From NCBI GenBank assembly GCA_946477805.1, contig CAMKZP010000132.1, positions 1 to 8,450 of the forward strand: 8,450 bases of DNA. Reading direction: 5' to 3'. The notes under the pieces are model-generated. The model searched no databases and was not told the DNA's origin. It was given only the letters and a program-made list of their open reading frames with translations. This document shows, piece after piece, positions 1-6,563 of the stretch. The translations under genes were made by a program, and so were the position numbers. Positions within the stretch are counted from its first letter, which is position 1. Every line of letters begins with the position of its first letter. Origin of the DNA: an uncultured Enterobacter sp. GTDB taxonomy: Bacteria > Pseudomonadota > Gammaproteobacteria > Enterobacterales > Enterobacteriaceae.

Positions 1-12
1 TATAAGAGACAG
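1..12. other. Nextera/Tn5 mosaic-end adapter remnant (artefact)
   Basis: These 12 bases are identical to the 3' end of the 19-bp Tn5 mosaic end used in transposase-based library kits. They lie exactly at the window edge and are followed at once by an inverted piece of flhC. No transposase or IS50 sequence is present, so a natural Tn5 is not supported. The simplest reading is an untrimmed adapter at a contig end, and these bases should be masked. Confidence 0.88.
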
Positions 13-50
13 GTCATAAACCAGTCTGTTGAAAACGGCAGGTTTATGAC
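13..50. repeat. Fold-back inverted copy of flhC sequence (artefact)
   Basis: Bases 13-22 are the exact reverse complement of bases 41-50. Reading 13-40 on the minus strand gives codons for P-F-S-T-D-W-F-M, which is the FlhC sequence expected immediately before M-T-W-E-Q at base 46. The true upstream flhC sequence is thus present in the wrong orientation and joined near base 41. Together with the adapter at 1-12 this is a chimeric fold-back read carried into the assembly. A real chromosomal inversion is much less likely. Confidence 0.85.
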
Positions 51-432
51 ATGGGAACAGAATATTCACGCCTCGATGTTCTGTAACGCATGGCAGTACC
101 TGCTGAAAACGGGTTTGTGCAGCGGCGTCGATGCCGTGATCAAAGCCTATAAACTTTACCTTGAGCAATGCCCGCAGCAGGAAGAGGGTCCCCTGCTGGC
201 GCTTACCCGCGCATGGACGCTGGTGCGTTTTGTTGAAAGCGGAATGCTGCAGCTGTCACGCTGCAGCTGCTGTGACGGAAACTTTATCACCCATGCGCAC
301 CAGCCCGCTGGCAGCTTTGCCTGCAGTTTATGCCAGCCGCCATCCCGCGCAGTAAAAAGACGTAAACTTTCCCGGGATGCTGCCGATAGTATTCCACAAC
401 TGCTGGATGAACAGATCGAACAGGCTGTTTAA
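43..432 (+). CDS. flhC: FlhC, flagellar master regulator subunit (5' end missing)
   Basis: FlhC joins FlhD in the FlhD4C2 activator that turns on class II flagellar operons with sigma-70 RNA polymerase. The visible part corresponds to about residue 64 to the end of the usual 192-residue protein. The ATG at 46 is an internal methionine (M65 in E. coli), not the start. Four cysteines in a C-x2-C...C-x2-C pattern fall, after adding the 64-residue offset, at 137, 140, 157 and 160, the known zinc ligands. The conserved basic segment PPSRAVKRRKLS follows them. The reading frame stays open to base 1, but codons before about 43 come from the artefact and must not be translated. The TAA stop is at 430-432. 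flhD and the first 63 codons would lie to the left. Loss of the 5' end is an assembly effect, not gene decay. Confidence 0.95.
   Translation, partial: FMTWEQNIHASMFCNAWQYLLKTGLCSGVDAVIKAYKLYLEQCPQQEEGPLLALTRAWTLVRFVESGMLQLSRCSCCDGNFITHAHQPAGSFACSLCQPPSRAVKRRKLSRDAADSIPQLLDEQIEQAV
363..389 (+). promoter_or_regulatory. Sigma-28 (FliA) promoter for motA-motB-cheA-cheW, inside flhC
   Basis: TAAACTTT at 363-370 and GCCGATAG at 382-389 are separated by exactly 11 bases. The FliA consensus is TAAAGTTT-N11-GCCGATAA, so each element matches in 7 of 8 positions. It lies within the last 70 bases of flhC and points at motA. In E. coli the class III motA promoter is likewise within the flhC 3' end. Transcription would start near 396, giving a leader of about 160 bases before the motA GTG. 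Identification rests on sequence match and conserved position. Confidence 0.87.
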
Positions 433-455
433 CCCGAACGTGTGGGCAAGATTCC

Positions 456-488
456 AGCAGCGGTAAGCAATTACCGCTGCTTTTTTTT
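456..488 (+). terminator. Intrinsic terminator after flhC
   Basis: AGCAGCGGTAA (456-466) pairs perfectly over 11 bp with TTACCGCTGCT (471-481). The tetraloop is GCAA, a stable GNRA loop, and T482-T488 form a run of seven further T. This is a textbook Rho-independent terminator 23 bases past the flhC stop. It would end flhDC transcripts, but it also lies between the sigma-28 promoter in flhC and the motA start. Confidence 0.88.
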
Positions 489-555
489 ACCCCGCATTCC
501 GGTTACAGGCTCGAAATGAACGTCCTGCCATAGTCACTAGCGGAAGGATGATGTC

Positions 556-1443
556 GTGCTTATCTTATTAGGTTACCTGGTAGTTCTCGGTACAGTTTTC
601 GGCGGTTACATGATGACCGGCGGACACCTTGGAGCACTCTATCAACCGGCTGAACTTATTATCATCGGCGGCGCAGGGGTAGGGGCTTTTATCGTTGGTA
701 ACAACGGTAAATCAATCAAAGGGACGCTGAAAGCGATTCCGCTGCTGTTCCGCCGTTCAAAATACACCAAAAGCATGTACATGGATCTGCTGGCGCTGCT
801 TTATCGCCTGATGGCGAAGTCGCGTCAGCAGGGGATGTTCTCGCTGGAGCGGGATATCGAAAACCCGAAAGAGAGCGAAATTTTCGCCAGCTATCCGCGT
901 ATTCTGGCCGACGCGATGATGCTCGACTTCATCGTCGATTACCTGCGCCTCATCATCAGCGGCAACATGAACACTTTTGAAATCGAAGCGCTGATGGATG
1001 AAGAGATCGAAACCCACGAGAGCGAATCCGAAGTGCCGGCGAACAGCCTGGCGCTGGTGGGCGACTCGCTTCCGGCCTTTGGTATCGTTGCCGCCGTTAT
1101 GGGGGTGGTTCACGCCCTGGCGTCCGCGGACCGTCCGGCGGCGGAGCTGGGCGCGCTGATTGCCCACGCGATGGTCGGGACCTTCCTCGGCATTTTGCTG
1201 GCATACGGTTTCATCTCCCCGCTGGCGAGCGTTCTGCGCCAGAAGAGCGCGGAAACCACCAAAATGATGCAGTGTGTGAAGATCACGCTGCTTTCTAACC
1301 TGAACGGTTATGCCCCGCCGATCGCCGTTGAATTCGGACGTAAAACGCTCTATTCCAGCGAGCGTCCGTCGTTTATCGAACTGGAAGAACACGTGCGCGC
1401 GGTGAAAAACCCCAACCAGCAGACGACCACTGAGGACGCATGA
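556..1443 (+). CDS. motA: MotA, flagellar motor stator proton-channel subunit
   Basis: MotA is the inner-membrane subunit of the MotA5B2 stator; it conducts protons and pushes on the rotor protein FliG. The product is 295 residues, the same length as in E. coli. Hydrophobic segments lie at about 1-20, 33-50, 170-190 and 200-222, with the large cytoplasmic loop between the second and third. Rotor-contact charges R90 and E98 and the channel prolines P173 and P222 are all present. The start is GTG at 556, preceded by GGAAGG (542-547) at 8 bases. The ATGs at 548 and 551 are out of frame. The TGA stop (1441-1443) overlaps the motB ATG as ATGA, which implies translational coupling. Expression is expected from the class III sigma-28 promoter inside flhC. 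Confidence 0.98.
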   Translation: MLILLGYLVVLGTVFGGYMMTGGHLGALYQPAELIIIGGAGVGAFIVGNNGKSIKGTLKAIPLLFRRSKYTKSMYMDLLALLYRLMAKSRQQGMFSLERDIENPKESEIFASYPRILADAMMLDFIVDYLRLIISGNMNTFEIEALMDEEIETHESESEVPANSLALVGDSLPAFGIVAAVMGVVHALASADRPAAELGALIAHAMVGTFLGILLAYGFISPLASVLRQKSAETTKMMQCVKITLLSNLNGYAPPIAVEFGRKTLYSSERPSFIELEEHVRAVKNPNQQTTTEDA

Positions 1444-2369
1444 AAAACCAGTCCCATCCGATCGTCATCGTAAAAAAGCGCAAGCATAAGGGGCACGGGC
1501 ACGGTTCCCACGGCTCCTGGAAGATTGCCTACGCCGACTTTATGACCGCCATGATGGCCTTCTTTCTGGTGATGTGGCTGATCTCCATCTCCAGCCCTAA
1601 AGAGCTTATCCAGATTGCGGAATATTTCCGAACGCCGCTGGCAACGGCGGTGTCAGGCGGGCCTCGCATTTCAAACAGCGACAGCCCCATTCCCGGCGGT
1701 GGCGATGACTACACCCAGCAGAAGGGTGAGGTAAAAAAAGAGCCGAACATTGACGAGCTGAAAAAGCGGATGGAACAGGCGCGCCTGAAAAAACTGCGCG
1801 GTGACCTGGATCAGCTGATTGAGGCCGATCCTAAGCTGCGCGCGCTGCGCCCGCATCTGAAGATCGATCTGGTGCAGGAGGGCCTGCGCATCCAGATTAT
1901 TGACAGCCAGAACCGGCCAATGTTTAAAACCGGGAGTGCGGAAGTCGAGCCGTACATGCGCGATATTTTACGCGCCATCGCCCCGGTGCTGAACGGTATT
2001 CCTAACCGCGTCAGCCTGTCAGGACACACGGATGATTTCCCGTACGCCAGCGGTGAGAAGGGATACAGCAACTGGGAGCTTTCTGCCGATCGCGCCAACG
2101 CCTCGCGTCGCGAGCTGGTGGCGGGTGGGCTTGATGATGGCAAGGTACTGCGCGTGGTCGGCATGGCAGCAACCATGCGCCTCACCGACCGCGGGCCGGA
2201 TGACGCCATCAACCGTCGTATCAGTCTTTTAGTGCTGAACCAGCAGGCGGAGCAGGCCATCCTGCATGAAAACGCCGAAAGTCAGAATGAGTCACTGGAC
2301 GATTTAAAACAGCCTGGGGCCGTCCCTTCGGCTGCCGTACCAACATCGCCACCAGCCAATCCGAGGTGA
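1440..2369 (+). CDS. motB: MotB, flagellar motor stator peptidoglycan-anchoring subunit
   Basis: MotB pairs with MotA and fixes the stator to the cell wall. The product is 309 residues, one more than I recall for E. coli. A short basic N-terminus (1-27) leads into one membrane helix (about 28-49) carrying the proton-binding aspartate D33 in YADFMTAMMAFF, equal to D32 of E. coli. A plug segment follows at about 52-65, then a flexible linker and an OmpA-like peptidoglycan-binding domain (about 145-268) with SGHTDD at 194-199 and NWELSADRAN at 211-220. The tail after about 280 is Pro/Ala-rich and divergent. The start overlaps the motA stop by 4 bases, and a TGAGGA ribosome site lies inside the end of motA. 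The N-terminus has an unusual KHKGHGHGSHGS stretch. Confidence 0.98.
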   Translation: MKNQSHPIVIVKKRKHKGHGHGSHGSWKIAYADFMTAMMAFFLVMWLISISSPKELIQIAEYFRTPLATAVSGGPRISNSDSPIPGGGDDYTQQKGEVKKEPNIDELKKRMEQARLKKLRGDLDQLIEADPKLRALRPHLKIDLVQEGLRIQIIDSQNRPMFKTGSAEVEPYMRDILRAIAPVLNGIPNRVSLSGHTDDFPYASGEKGYSNWELSADRANASRRELVAGGLDDGKVLRVVGMAATMRLTDRGPDDAINRRISLLVLNQQAEQAILHENAESQNESLDDLKQPGAVPSAAVPTSPPANPR

Positions 2370-2373
2370 CAGC

Positions 2374-4401
2374 GTGAGCATGGATATTAGCGATTTTTAC
2401 CAAACCTTCTTTGATGAAGCCGATGAACTGTTGGCTGATATGGAGCAACACCTGCTGGACCTGGTGCCCGAAGCGCCGGATTCAGAGCAGCTTAATGCCA
2501 TCTTCCGTGCGGCGCACTCCATTAAAGGCGGCGCCGGAACCTTTGGTTTTACCATTTTGCAGGAAACCACGCACCTGATGGAAAACCTGCTTGATGAAGC
2601 ACGACGCGGTGAGATGCAGCTCAATACCGACATTATTAACCTGTTTTTGGAAACCAAAGATATTATGCAGGAACAGCTCGACGCCTATAAAAGCTCGGCA
2701 GAGCCTGATGCCGCCAGCTTTGAATACATCTGCAACGCGCTGCGCCAGTTAGCCCTGGAAGCCAAAGGCGAGGTTGCCGTACCAGCGGCGAAACTGAGCG
2801 TGGTGGATGCCGCTGCGGCTGCCGCACAGGACGCTGCGCCCGCCGCCCGGCCCGCCAGGCTGCGCGTGGTGCTGTCTCGTCTGAAAGAGAGTGAAGTTAA
2901 CCTGCTGGAAGAAGAGCTGGGCAACCTGGCAACGCTGAGCAACGTGGTCAAGGGCAAAGACAGCCTGGCCGCAACGCTTGACGACGGCATCAGTCAGGAT
3001 GACATCGTGGCGGTGCTGTGCTTTGTTATTGAAGCCGACCAGATTGCCTTTGAAACCGAAGCTGAAGCCGCAGACGTCATTGCGCCTGCGCAGGTGGAAG
3101 AGGTTGTCGCCGCGGCCGTGCCCGCTGCGGCGCCTGCAGCCCCGGCGCTGAAGGCCGTACCAAAAGAATCCGCGGCGCCAGCACGGGGTGAAAAACCGGC
3201 GGCACGCTCCAGCGAGTCCACCAGCATCCGCGTGGCGGTTGAGAAGGTAGACCAGCTGATTAACCTGGTCGGCGAACTGGTGATCACCCAGTCGATGCTG
3301 GCGCAGCGTTCAAACGAGCTGGACCCGGTGACCCACGGCGATCTGATCACCAGCATGGGGCAGTTACAACGTAACGCCCGCGATCTGCAGGAATCGGTGA
3401 TGTCCATCCGCATGATGCCGATGGAGTACGTCTTCAGCCGCTTCCCGCGCCTGGTGCGCGACCTCGCCGGTAAGCTCAATAAGCAGATAGAACTTACGCA
3501 GTTGGGCAGCTCGACCGAGCTGGATAAGAGCCTGATTGAGCGCATTATCGACCCGTTAACGCACCTGGTGCGTAACAGCCTCGATCACGGCATCGAGTCT
3601 CCGGAGAAGCGTATCGAAGCCGGTAAATCGCCGGTCGGGAACCTGATCCTGTCAGCCGAACACCAGGGCGGCAACATTTGCATCGAAGTCACCGATGACG
3701 GCGCGGGGCTGAACCGCGACCGCATTCTGGCAAAAGCGATATCGCAGGGGATGAACGTCAGCGAAAACATGACCGACGAAGAGGTGGGCATGCTGATCTT
3801 TGCGCCGGGCTTCTCTACCGCCGAGCAGGTGACGGACGTTTCCGGGCGCGGCGTGGGCATGGACGTGGTGAAGCGTAACATCCAGGAGATGGGCGGCCAC
3901 GTTGAGATCAAATCTAAGCAAGGCTCCGGCACCACCATTCGTATCCTGCTCCCGCTGACGCTGGCGATCCTCGACGGCATGTCCGTCAAGGTGGCAGACG
4001 AAGTGTTTATCCTGCCGCTGAACGCGGTGATGGAATCACTGCAGCCGCGTGAGGAAGATCTGCACCCGCTGGCGGGCGGCGAGCGCGTGCTTGAAGTGCG
4101 CGGCGAATACCTGCCGCTGGTGGAGCTGTGGAAAGTGTTTGAGGTGGACGGTGCGAAAACCGAAGCGACGCAGGGCATCGTGGTGATCCTGCAGAGTGCC
4201 GGTCGCCGCTATGCGCTGTTGGTCGACCAGCTGATTGGCCAGCACCAGGTGGTGGTGAAGAACCTCGAAAGCAACTATCGCAAAGTGCCTGGCATTTCGG
4301 CCGCCACCATCCTCGGCGATGGTAGCGTCGCGCTGATCGTCGACGTGTCGGCGCTTCAGGGATTAAATCGTGAACAACGTGTGGCGTACACAGCCGCCTG
4401 A
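2374..4401 (+). CDS. cheA: CheA, chemotaxis histidine autokinase
   Basis: CheA sits under chemoreceptors with CheW, autophosphorylates, and passes phosphate to CheY and CheB. The product is 675 residues against about 654 in E. coli. P1 (about 1-130) carries the phosphorylated H48 in AAHSIKGGAGTFG. P2 (about 161-228) binds CheY and CheB. P3 (about 281-355) dimerises. P4 (about 356-530) has the N box HLVRNSLDHGIE, G1 TDDGAGLNRD, F box FAPGFSTAEQ, G2 VSGRGVGMD and G3 GSGTTIRI. P5 (about 531-665) is the CheW-like domain. The extra length lies in two Ala/Pro-rich linkers, about 137-160 and 229-280. The start is GTG at 2374, 4 bases after the motB stop, with GAGG (2363-2366) at 7 bases; the ATG at 2380 is less well spaced. 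Confidence 0.98.
   Translation: MSMDISDFYQTFFDEADELLADMEQHLLDLVPEAPDSEQLNAIFRAAHSIKGGAGTFGFTILQETTHLMENLLDEARRGEMQLNTDIINLFLETKDIMQEQLDAYKSSAEPDAASFEYICNALRQLALEAKGEVAVPAAKLSVVDAAAAAAQDAAPAARPARLRVVLSRLKESEVNLLEEELGNLATLSNVVKGKDSLAATLDDGISQDDIVAVLCFVIEADQIAFETEAEAADVIAPAQVEEVVAAAVPAAAPAAPALKAVPKESAAPARGEKPAARSSESTSIRVAVEKVDQLINLVGELVITQSMLAQRSNELDPVTHGDLITSMGQLQRNARDLQESVMSIRMMPMEYVFSRFPRLVRDLAGKLNKQIELTQLGSSTELDKSLIERIIDPLTHLVRNSLDHGIESPEKRIEAGKSPVGNLILSAEHQGGNICIEVTDDGAGLNRDRILAKAISQGMNVSENMTDEEVGMLIFAPGFSTAEQVTDVSGRGVGMDVVKRNIQEMGGHVEIKSKQGSGTTIRILLPLTLAILDGMSVKVADEVFILPLNAVMESLQPREEDLHPLAGGERVLEVRGEYLPLVELWKVFEVDGAKTEATQGIVVILQSAGRRYALLVDQLIGQHQVVVKNLESNYRKVPGISAATILGDGSVALIVDVSALQGLNREQRVAYTAA
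2665..2667 (+). other. Internal start codon for the short form CheA(S)
   Basis: Codon 98 of cheA is ATG, at the same residue (M98) used in E. coli to make the short form CheA(S). That form lacks H48 but keeps the other domains and helps place CheZ at receptor arrays. The surrounding residues (ETKDIMQEQLDAYK) match E. coli. No strong ribosome site is visible just upstream, so use of this start is inferred from conservation only. Confidence 0.55.
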
Positions 4402-4420
4402 TTAAGTAGAAGGTAAAAAC

Positions 4421-4924
4421 ATGACCGGTATGAGTAATGTAACGAAACTGGCGGGCGAGCCATCAGGGCAGGAGTTCCTGGTTTTCACTTTAGGTGACGA
4501 AGAGTACGGTATCGACATCCTGAAAGTGCAGGAAATTCGTGGTTACGATCAGGTAACGCGCATTGCGAACACGCCGTCCTTTATCAAAGGCGTAACCAAC
4601 CTGCGCGGCGTTATTGTGCCTATCGTTGACCTGCGCGTGAAGTTCAGCCAGGGCGACGTGGAGTACAACGACAACACCGTGGTGATCGTCCTGAATCTGG
4701 GGCAGCGCGTGGTGGGTATCGTGGTAGACGGCGTATCGGACGTGCTGTCGCTGACGTCTGACCAAATCCGCCCGGCACCGGAATTTGCGGTCACCCTTTC
4801 AACCGAATACCTGACCGGCCTGGGCGCGCTCGGCGATCGCATGCTGATTCTGGTGAACATTGAGAAGCTGCTGAACAGCGACGAAATGGCGCTGCTGGAT
4901 ATCGCGGCGAATCATGTAGCGTAA
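4421..4924 (+). CDS. cheW: CheW, chemotaxis receptor-kinase coupling protein
   Basis: CheW links methyl-accepting receptors to CheA in the sensory array. The product is 167 residues, the full E. coli length, and is a single SH3-like double-barrel domain. E38 and R62 (in NLRGVIVPIVDLR), known contact residues for receptor and kinase binding, are conserved. The start is ATG at 4421 with AGAAGG (4408-4413) at 7 bases; the gene begins 19 bases after the cheA stop. The last codons are intact, so the boundary with the following non-flagellar DNA falls after the gene. In E. coli receptor genes and cheR-cheB-cheY-cheZ follow; none is seen here, and the next gene is on the opposite strand. Confidence 0.98.
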   Translation: MTGMSNVTKLAGEPSGQEFLVFTLGDEEYGIDILKVQEIRGYDQVTRIANTPSFIKGVTNLRGVIVPIVDLRVKFSQGDVEYNDNTVVIVLNLGQRVVGIVVDGVSDVLSLTSDQIRPAPEFAVTLSTEYLTGLGALGDRMLILVNIEKLLNSDEMALLDIAANHVA

Positions 4925-4934
4925 AGAAATGCGA

Positions 4935-4955
4935 AACGGCAACCCGGTTGCCGTT
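4935..4955 (+). terminator. Hairpin just after cheW, likely terminator
   Basis: AACGGCAAC (4935-4943) pairs perfectly over 9 bp with GTTGCCGTT (4947-4955) around a 3-base loop. The bases after it are T-rich but interrupted. Read on the other strand, the stem is followed by TCGCATTTCTTTAC, so it could work weakly in both directions and also serve the convergent symporter gene. Confidence 0.55.
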
Positions 4956-4969
4956 ATTCGTGCTTTCTT

Positions 4970-4987
4970 CCTCTCCTGTGGGAGAGG
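4970..4987. repeat. Palindromic element (REP-like, left part)
   Basis: CCTCTCC (4970-4976) pairs with GGAGAGG (4981-4987) around TGTG. With the GGGGTGAGGGCATCAGGCC sequence that follows (4991-5009), it resembles a short palindromic repeat family that I recall being scattered between enterobacterial genes. Copy number in this genome cannot be judged from one window. Confidence 0.5.
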
Positions 4988-4991
4988 GCTG

Positions 4992-5021
4992 GGGTGAGGG
5001 CATCAGGCCTCACCCTTTTTT
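4992..5021 (+). terminator. Intrinsic terminator for the mot-che operon
   Basis: GGGTGAGG (4992-4999) pairs over 8 bp with CCTCACCC (5008-5015) across an 8-base loop, and six T follow (5016-5021). This is the best + strand terminator after cheW. It ends 5 bases before the symporter stop codon. On the minus strand the T run becomes an A run before the stem, so it would not serve the symporter as a canonical terminator. Confidence 0.75.
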
Positions 5022-5026
5022 CATTC

Positions 5027-6280
5027 TTACGCTTCCTGCTCCACCAGCTCAGCTTCCCGCGCCCCTTCATTCTGCGAAAGCATTGCCGTCGCAATCCCGT
5101 TCCCCAGCACGTTGATCGCGGAGCGGCCCATATCGAGGAAGTGGTCGATACCCATCAGCAGCAGAATACCCGCCACCGGAATGTTAAAGCTCGGGATCGT
5201 CGCCGCCAGCACCACCAGCGAAGAGCGCGGCACGCCCGCGATGCCTTTTGACGCCAGCATCAGCGTCAGCATCAGCACCGTCACCTCTGAGAAGCTGAGG
5301 TGAATGTTATACGCCTGGGCGATAAACATGGAGGCGAAAGAGCAGTACACCATCGACCCGACCAGGTTAAAGGAGTAGCCAATCGGCAGAACGAACGAGG
5401 CGATGCTGCGCGAACAGCCAAAGCGCTCCAGCTGTTCCAGCGTTTTGGGATAGGCCGCTTCAGAACTGCTGGTGGTAAACGCAACCAGCACCGGATCCTT
5501 CAGCATGCTGACCAGGCGAAACACCTCTTTTTTCAGCACCATATACCCCACCGCCAGCAGCACCAGGCAGGTCAGCAGGATCGCCACATAGTAGCCGCCG
5601 ATAAAGGACGCATAGTTCAACAGAATGCCCAGCCCCTGGGTGGCGATAACGGACGAAATGGCGGCGAAAATCGCCAGCGGCGCAACGTACATCACGTAGC
5701 CCGTCACCTTCAGCATGATGTGGGAAACCACGTCCAGCGCGGCGACCAGGGGAGCGTTAAATTTCTGCCCGAGAGACGCGCCGCCGATGCCGAAGAACAT
5801 CGAGAACACCACAATCTGCAGAATTTCATTGTCCGCCATCGCCCCGGCGATGCTGGTCGGAATGGTATGAGACAGGAACGCTTTGAGCGTCATTCCGCCC
5901 ACGGCCAGGCCGGTGTCCACGGCTTCGGTGGGTATCGTCAGATTCAAACCGCTGCCCGGCCGCTCAAGGGTGACGATAAACAGCCCCACCAGAATCGAGA
6001 GCACGGACGAGCTGATAAACCACACCATCGCTTTGCCGCCCACGCGACCAATCGTGGAGGTTTCGCCCATTTTCATGATGCCAACCGTGAGGGTGCTGAA
6101 TACCAGCGGCGCTATCACCATTTTTATCAGACGGAGGAAAATATCGGTCAGAAGGGTAATGTTATCTGCCCAGCTTTTGATGGCCTCCGCCGGGGCATAC
6201 TCGTGTATCGCCGCCCCTGAAAGAATACCCGCCAGCATGAATATCACGATGAAAAGCGTGAGTTTATTTGCATTTGCCAC
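5027..6280 (-). CDS. Dicarboxylate/amino acid:cation symporter (SLC1/DAACS family)
   Basis: The 417-residue product is an inner-membrane secondary transporter of the GltP/DctA/GltPh family, which takes up acidic amino acids or C4-dicarboxylates with H+ or Na+. It has repeated hydrophobic helices, the HP1 serine motif TTSSSEAAYPK (269-279), a TM7 motif in GYSFNLVGSMVY (301-312), HP2 SKGIAGVPRSS (344-354) and the TM8 signature GIDHFLDMGRSAIN (377-390). R386 matches GltPh R397, which fixes a side-chain carboxylate, so an acidic substrate is likely. V307 replaces the Asp of the usual NMDGT motif, and N394 replaces GltPh D405. The start is GTG at 6280-6278: an in-frame TAA lies 21 bases upstream with no other start between, and AGAGGG (6290-6295) is 9 bases away. 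The gene converges on cheW and diverges from the pilus operon. The exact substrate cannot be read from sequence. Confidence 0.92.
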   Translation of the reverse strand: MANANKLTLFIVIFMLAGILSGAAIHEYAPAEAIKSWADNITLLTDIFLRLIKMVIAPLVFSTLTVGIMKMGETSTIGRVGGKAMVWFISSSVLSILVGLFIVTLERPGSGLNLTIPTEAVDTGLAVGGMTLKAFLSHTIPTSIAGAMADNEILQIVVFSMFFGIGGASLGQKFNAPLVAALDVVSHIMLKVTGYVMYVAPLAIFAAISSVIATQGLGILLNYASFIGGYYVAILLTCLVLLAVGYMVLKKEVFRLVSMLKDPVLVAFTTSSSEAAYPKTLEQLERFGCSRSIASFVLPIGYSFNLVGSMVYCSFASMFIAQAYNIHLSFSEVTVLMLTLMLASKGIAGVPRSSLVVLAATIPSFNIPVAGILLLMGIDHFLDMGRSAINVLGNGIATAMLSQNEGAREAELVEQEA

Positions 6281-6444
6281 GAAAAAAGACCCTCTTTGCG
6301 CTTAGGTTTATTCCGCGCTGATATATATAAATTTTTAATTACAACGCAGAAATTTATTCGGCACATAAATTGAAGTAAAGCGCGGTGGGATACAACTCCT
6401 TTTTAATTTTTATTGGTTTTGTTGTTGTGGTGGTGACGATATAT

Positions 6445-6460
6445 TGTGATGCATATCACA
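6445..6460. promoter_or_regulatory. CRP (cAMP receptor protein) binding site
   Basis: TGTGA-TGCATA-TCACA matches the CRP core TGTGA-N6-TCACA at all ten fixed positions. It is centred 172 bases upstream of the symporter GTG and 257 bases upstream of the first pilin ATG. The + strand -10-like TATGAT at 6505-6510 would put a start point about 64 bases from the centre, near class I geometry. A carbon-source symporter is a natural CRP target, but the site could serve either or both genes. The 7-base word GATATAT lies on both sides, at 6438-6444 and 6469-6475. Confidence 0.8.
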
Positions 6461-6563
6461 CTTTAATGGATATATCCTTCGGCAAAGTGAGAGTTAATCA
6501 TTTTTATGATGTTTAACATGCTGTTTTTAATGGAAATATGATGTCAATACGGCAAAAGGCGTA

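Noticed and set aside
1..12. A natural Tn5/IS50 transposon end
   Set aside because: Only 12 bases match, exactly at the window edge, with no transposase or target duplication; an adapter remnant explains it better together with the fold-back.
46..48. ATG 46 as a real start of a short FlhC
   Set aside because: It matches internal M65 of FlhC, no ribosome site precedes it, and the true upstream codons are present in inverted form at 13-40.
246..269. Direct repeat GCTGCAGCTG in flhC
   Set aside because: It encodes conserved residues leading into the zinc-binding cysteines and reflects codon use; no sign of a separate element.
757..1392. Long open frame on the minus strand opposite motA (211 codons)
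   Set aside because: It is a shadow of motA: Arg/His/Gln-rich, no recognisable domain, no ribosome site.
5300..6220. 306-codon open frame on the plus strand opposite the symporter
   Set aside because: Composition is dominated by Arg, His, Gln and Asn with no family signature, while the minus strand encodes a clear SLC1 transporter.
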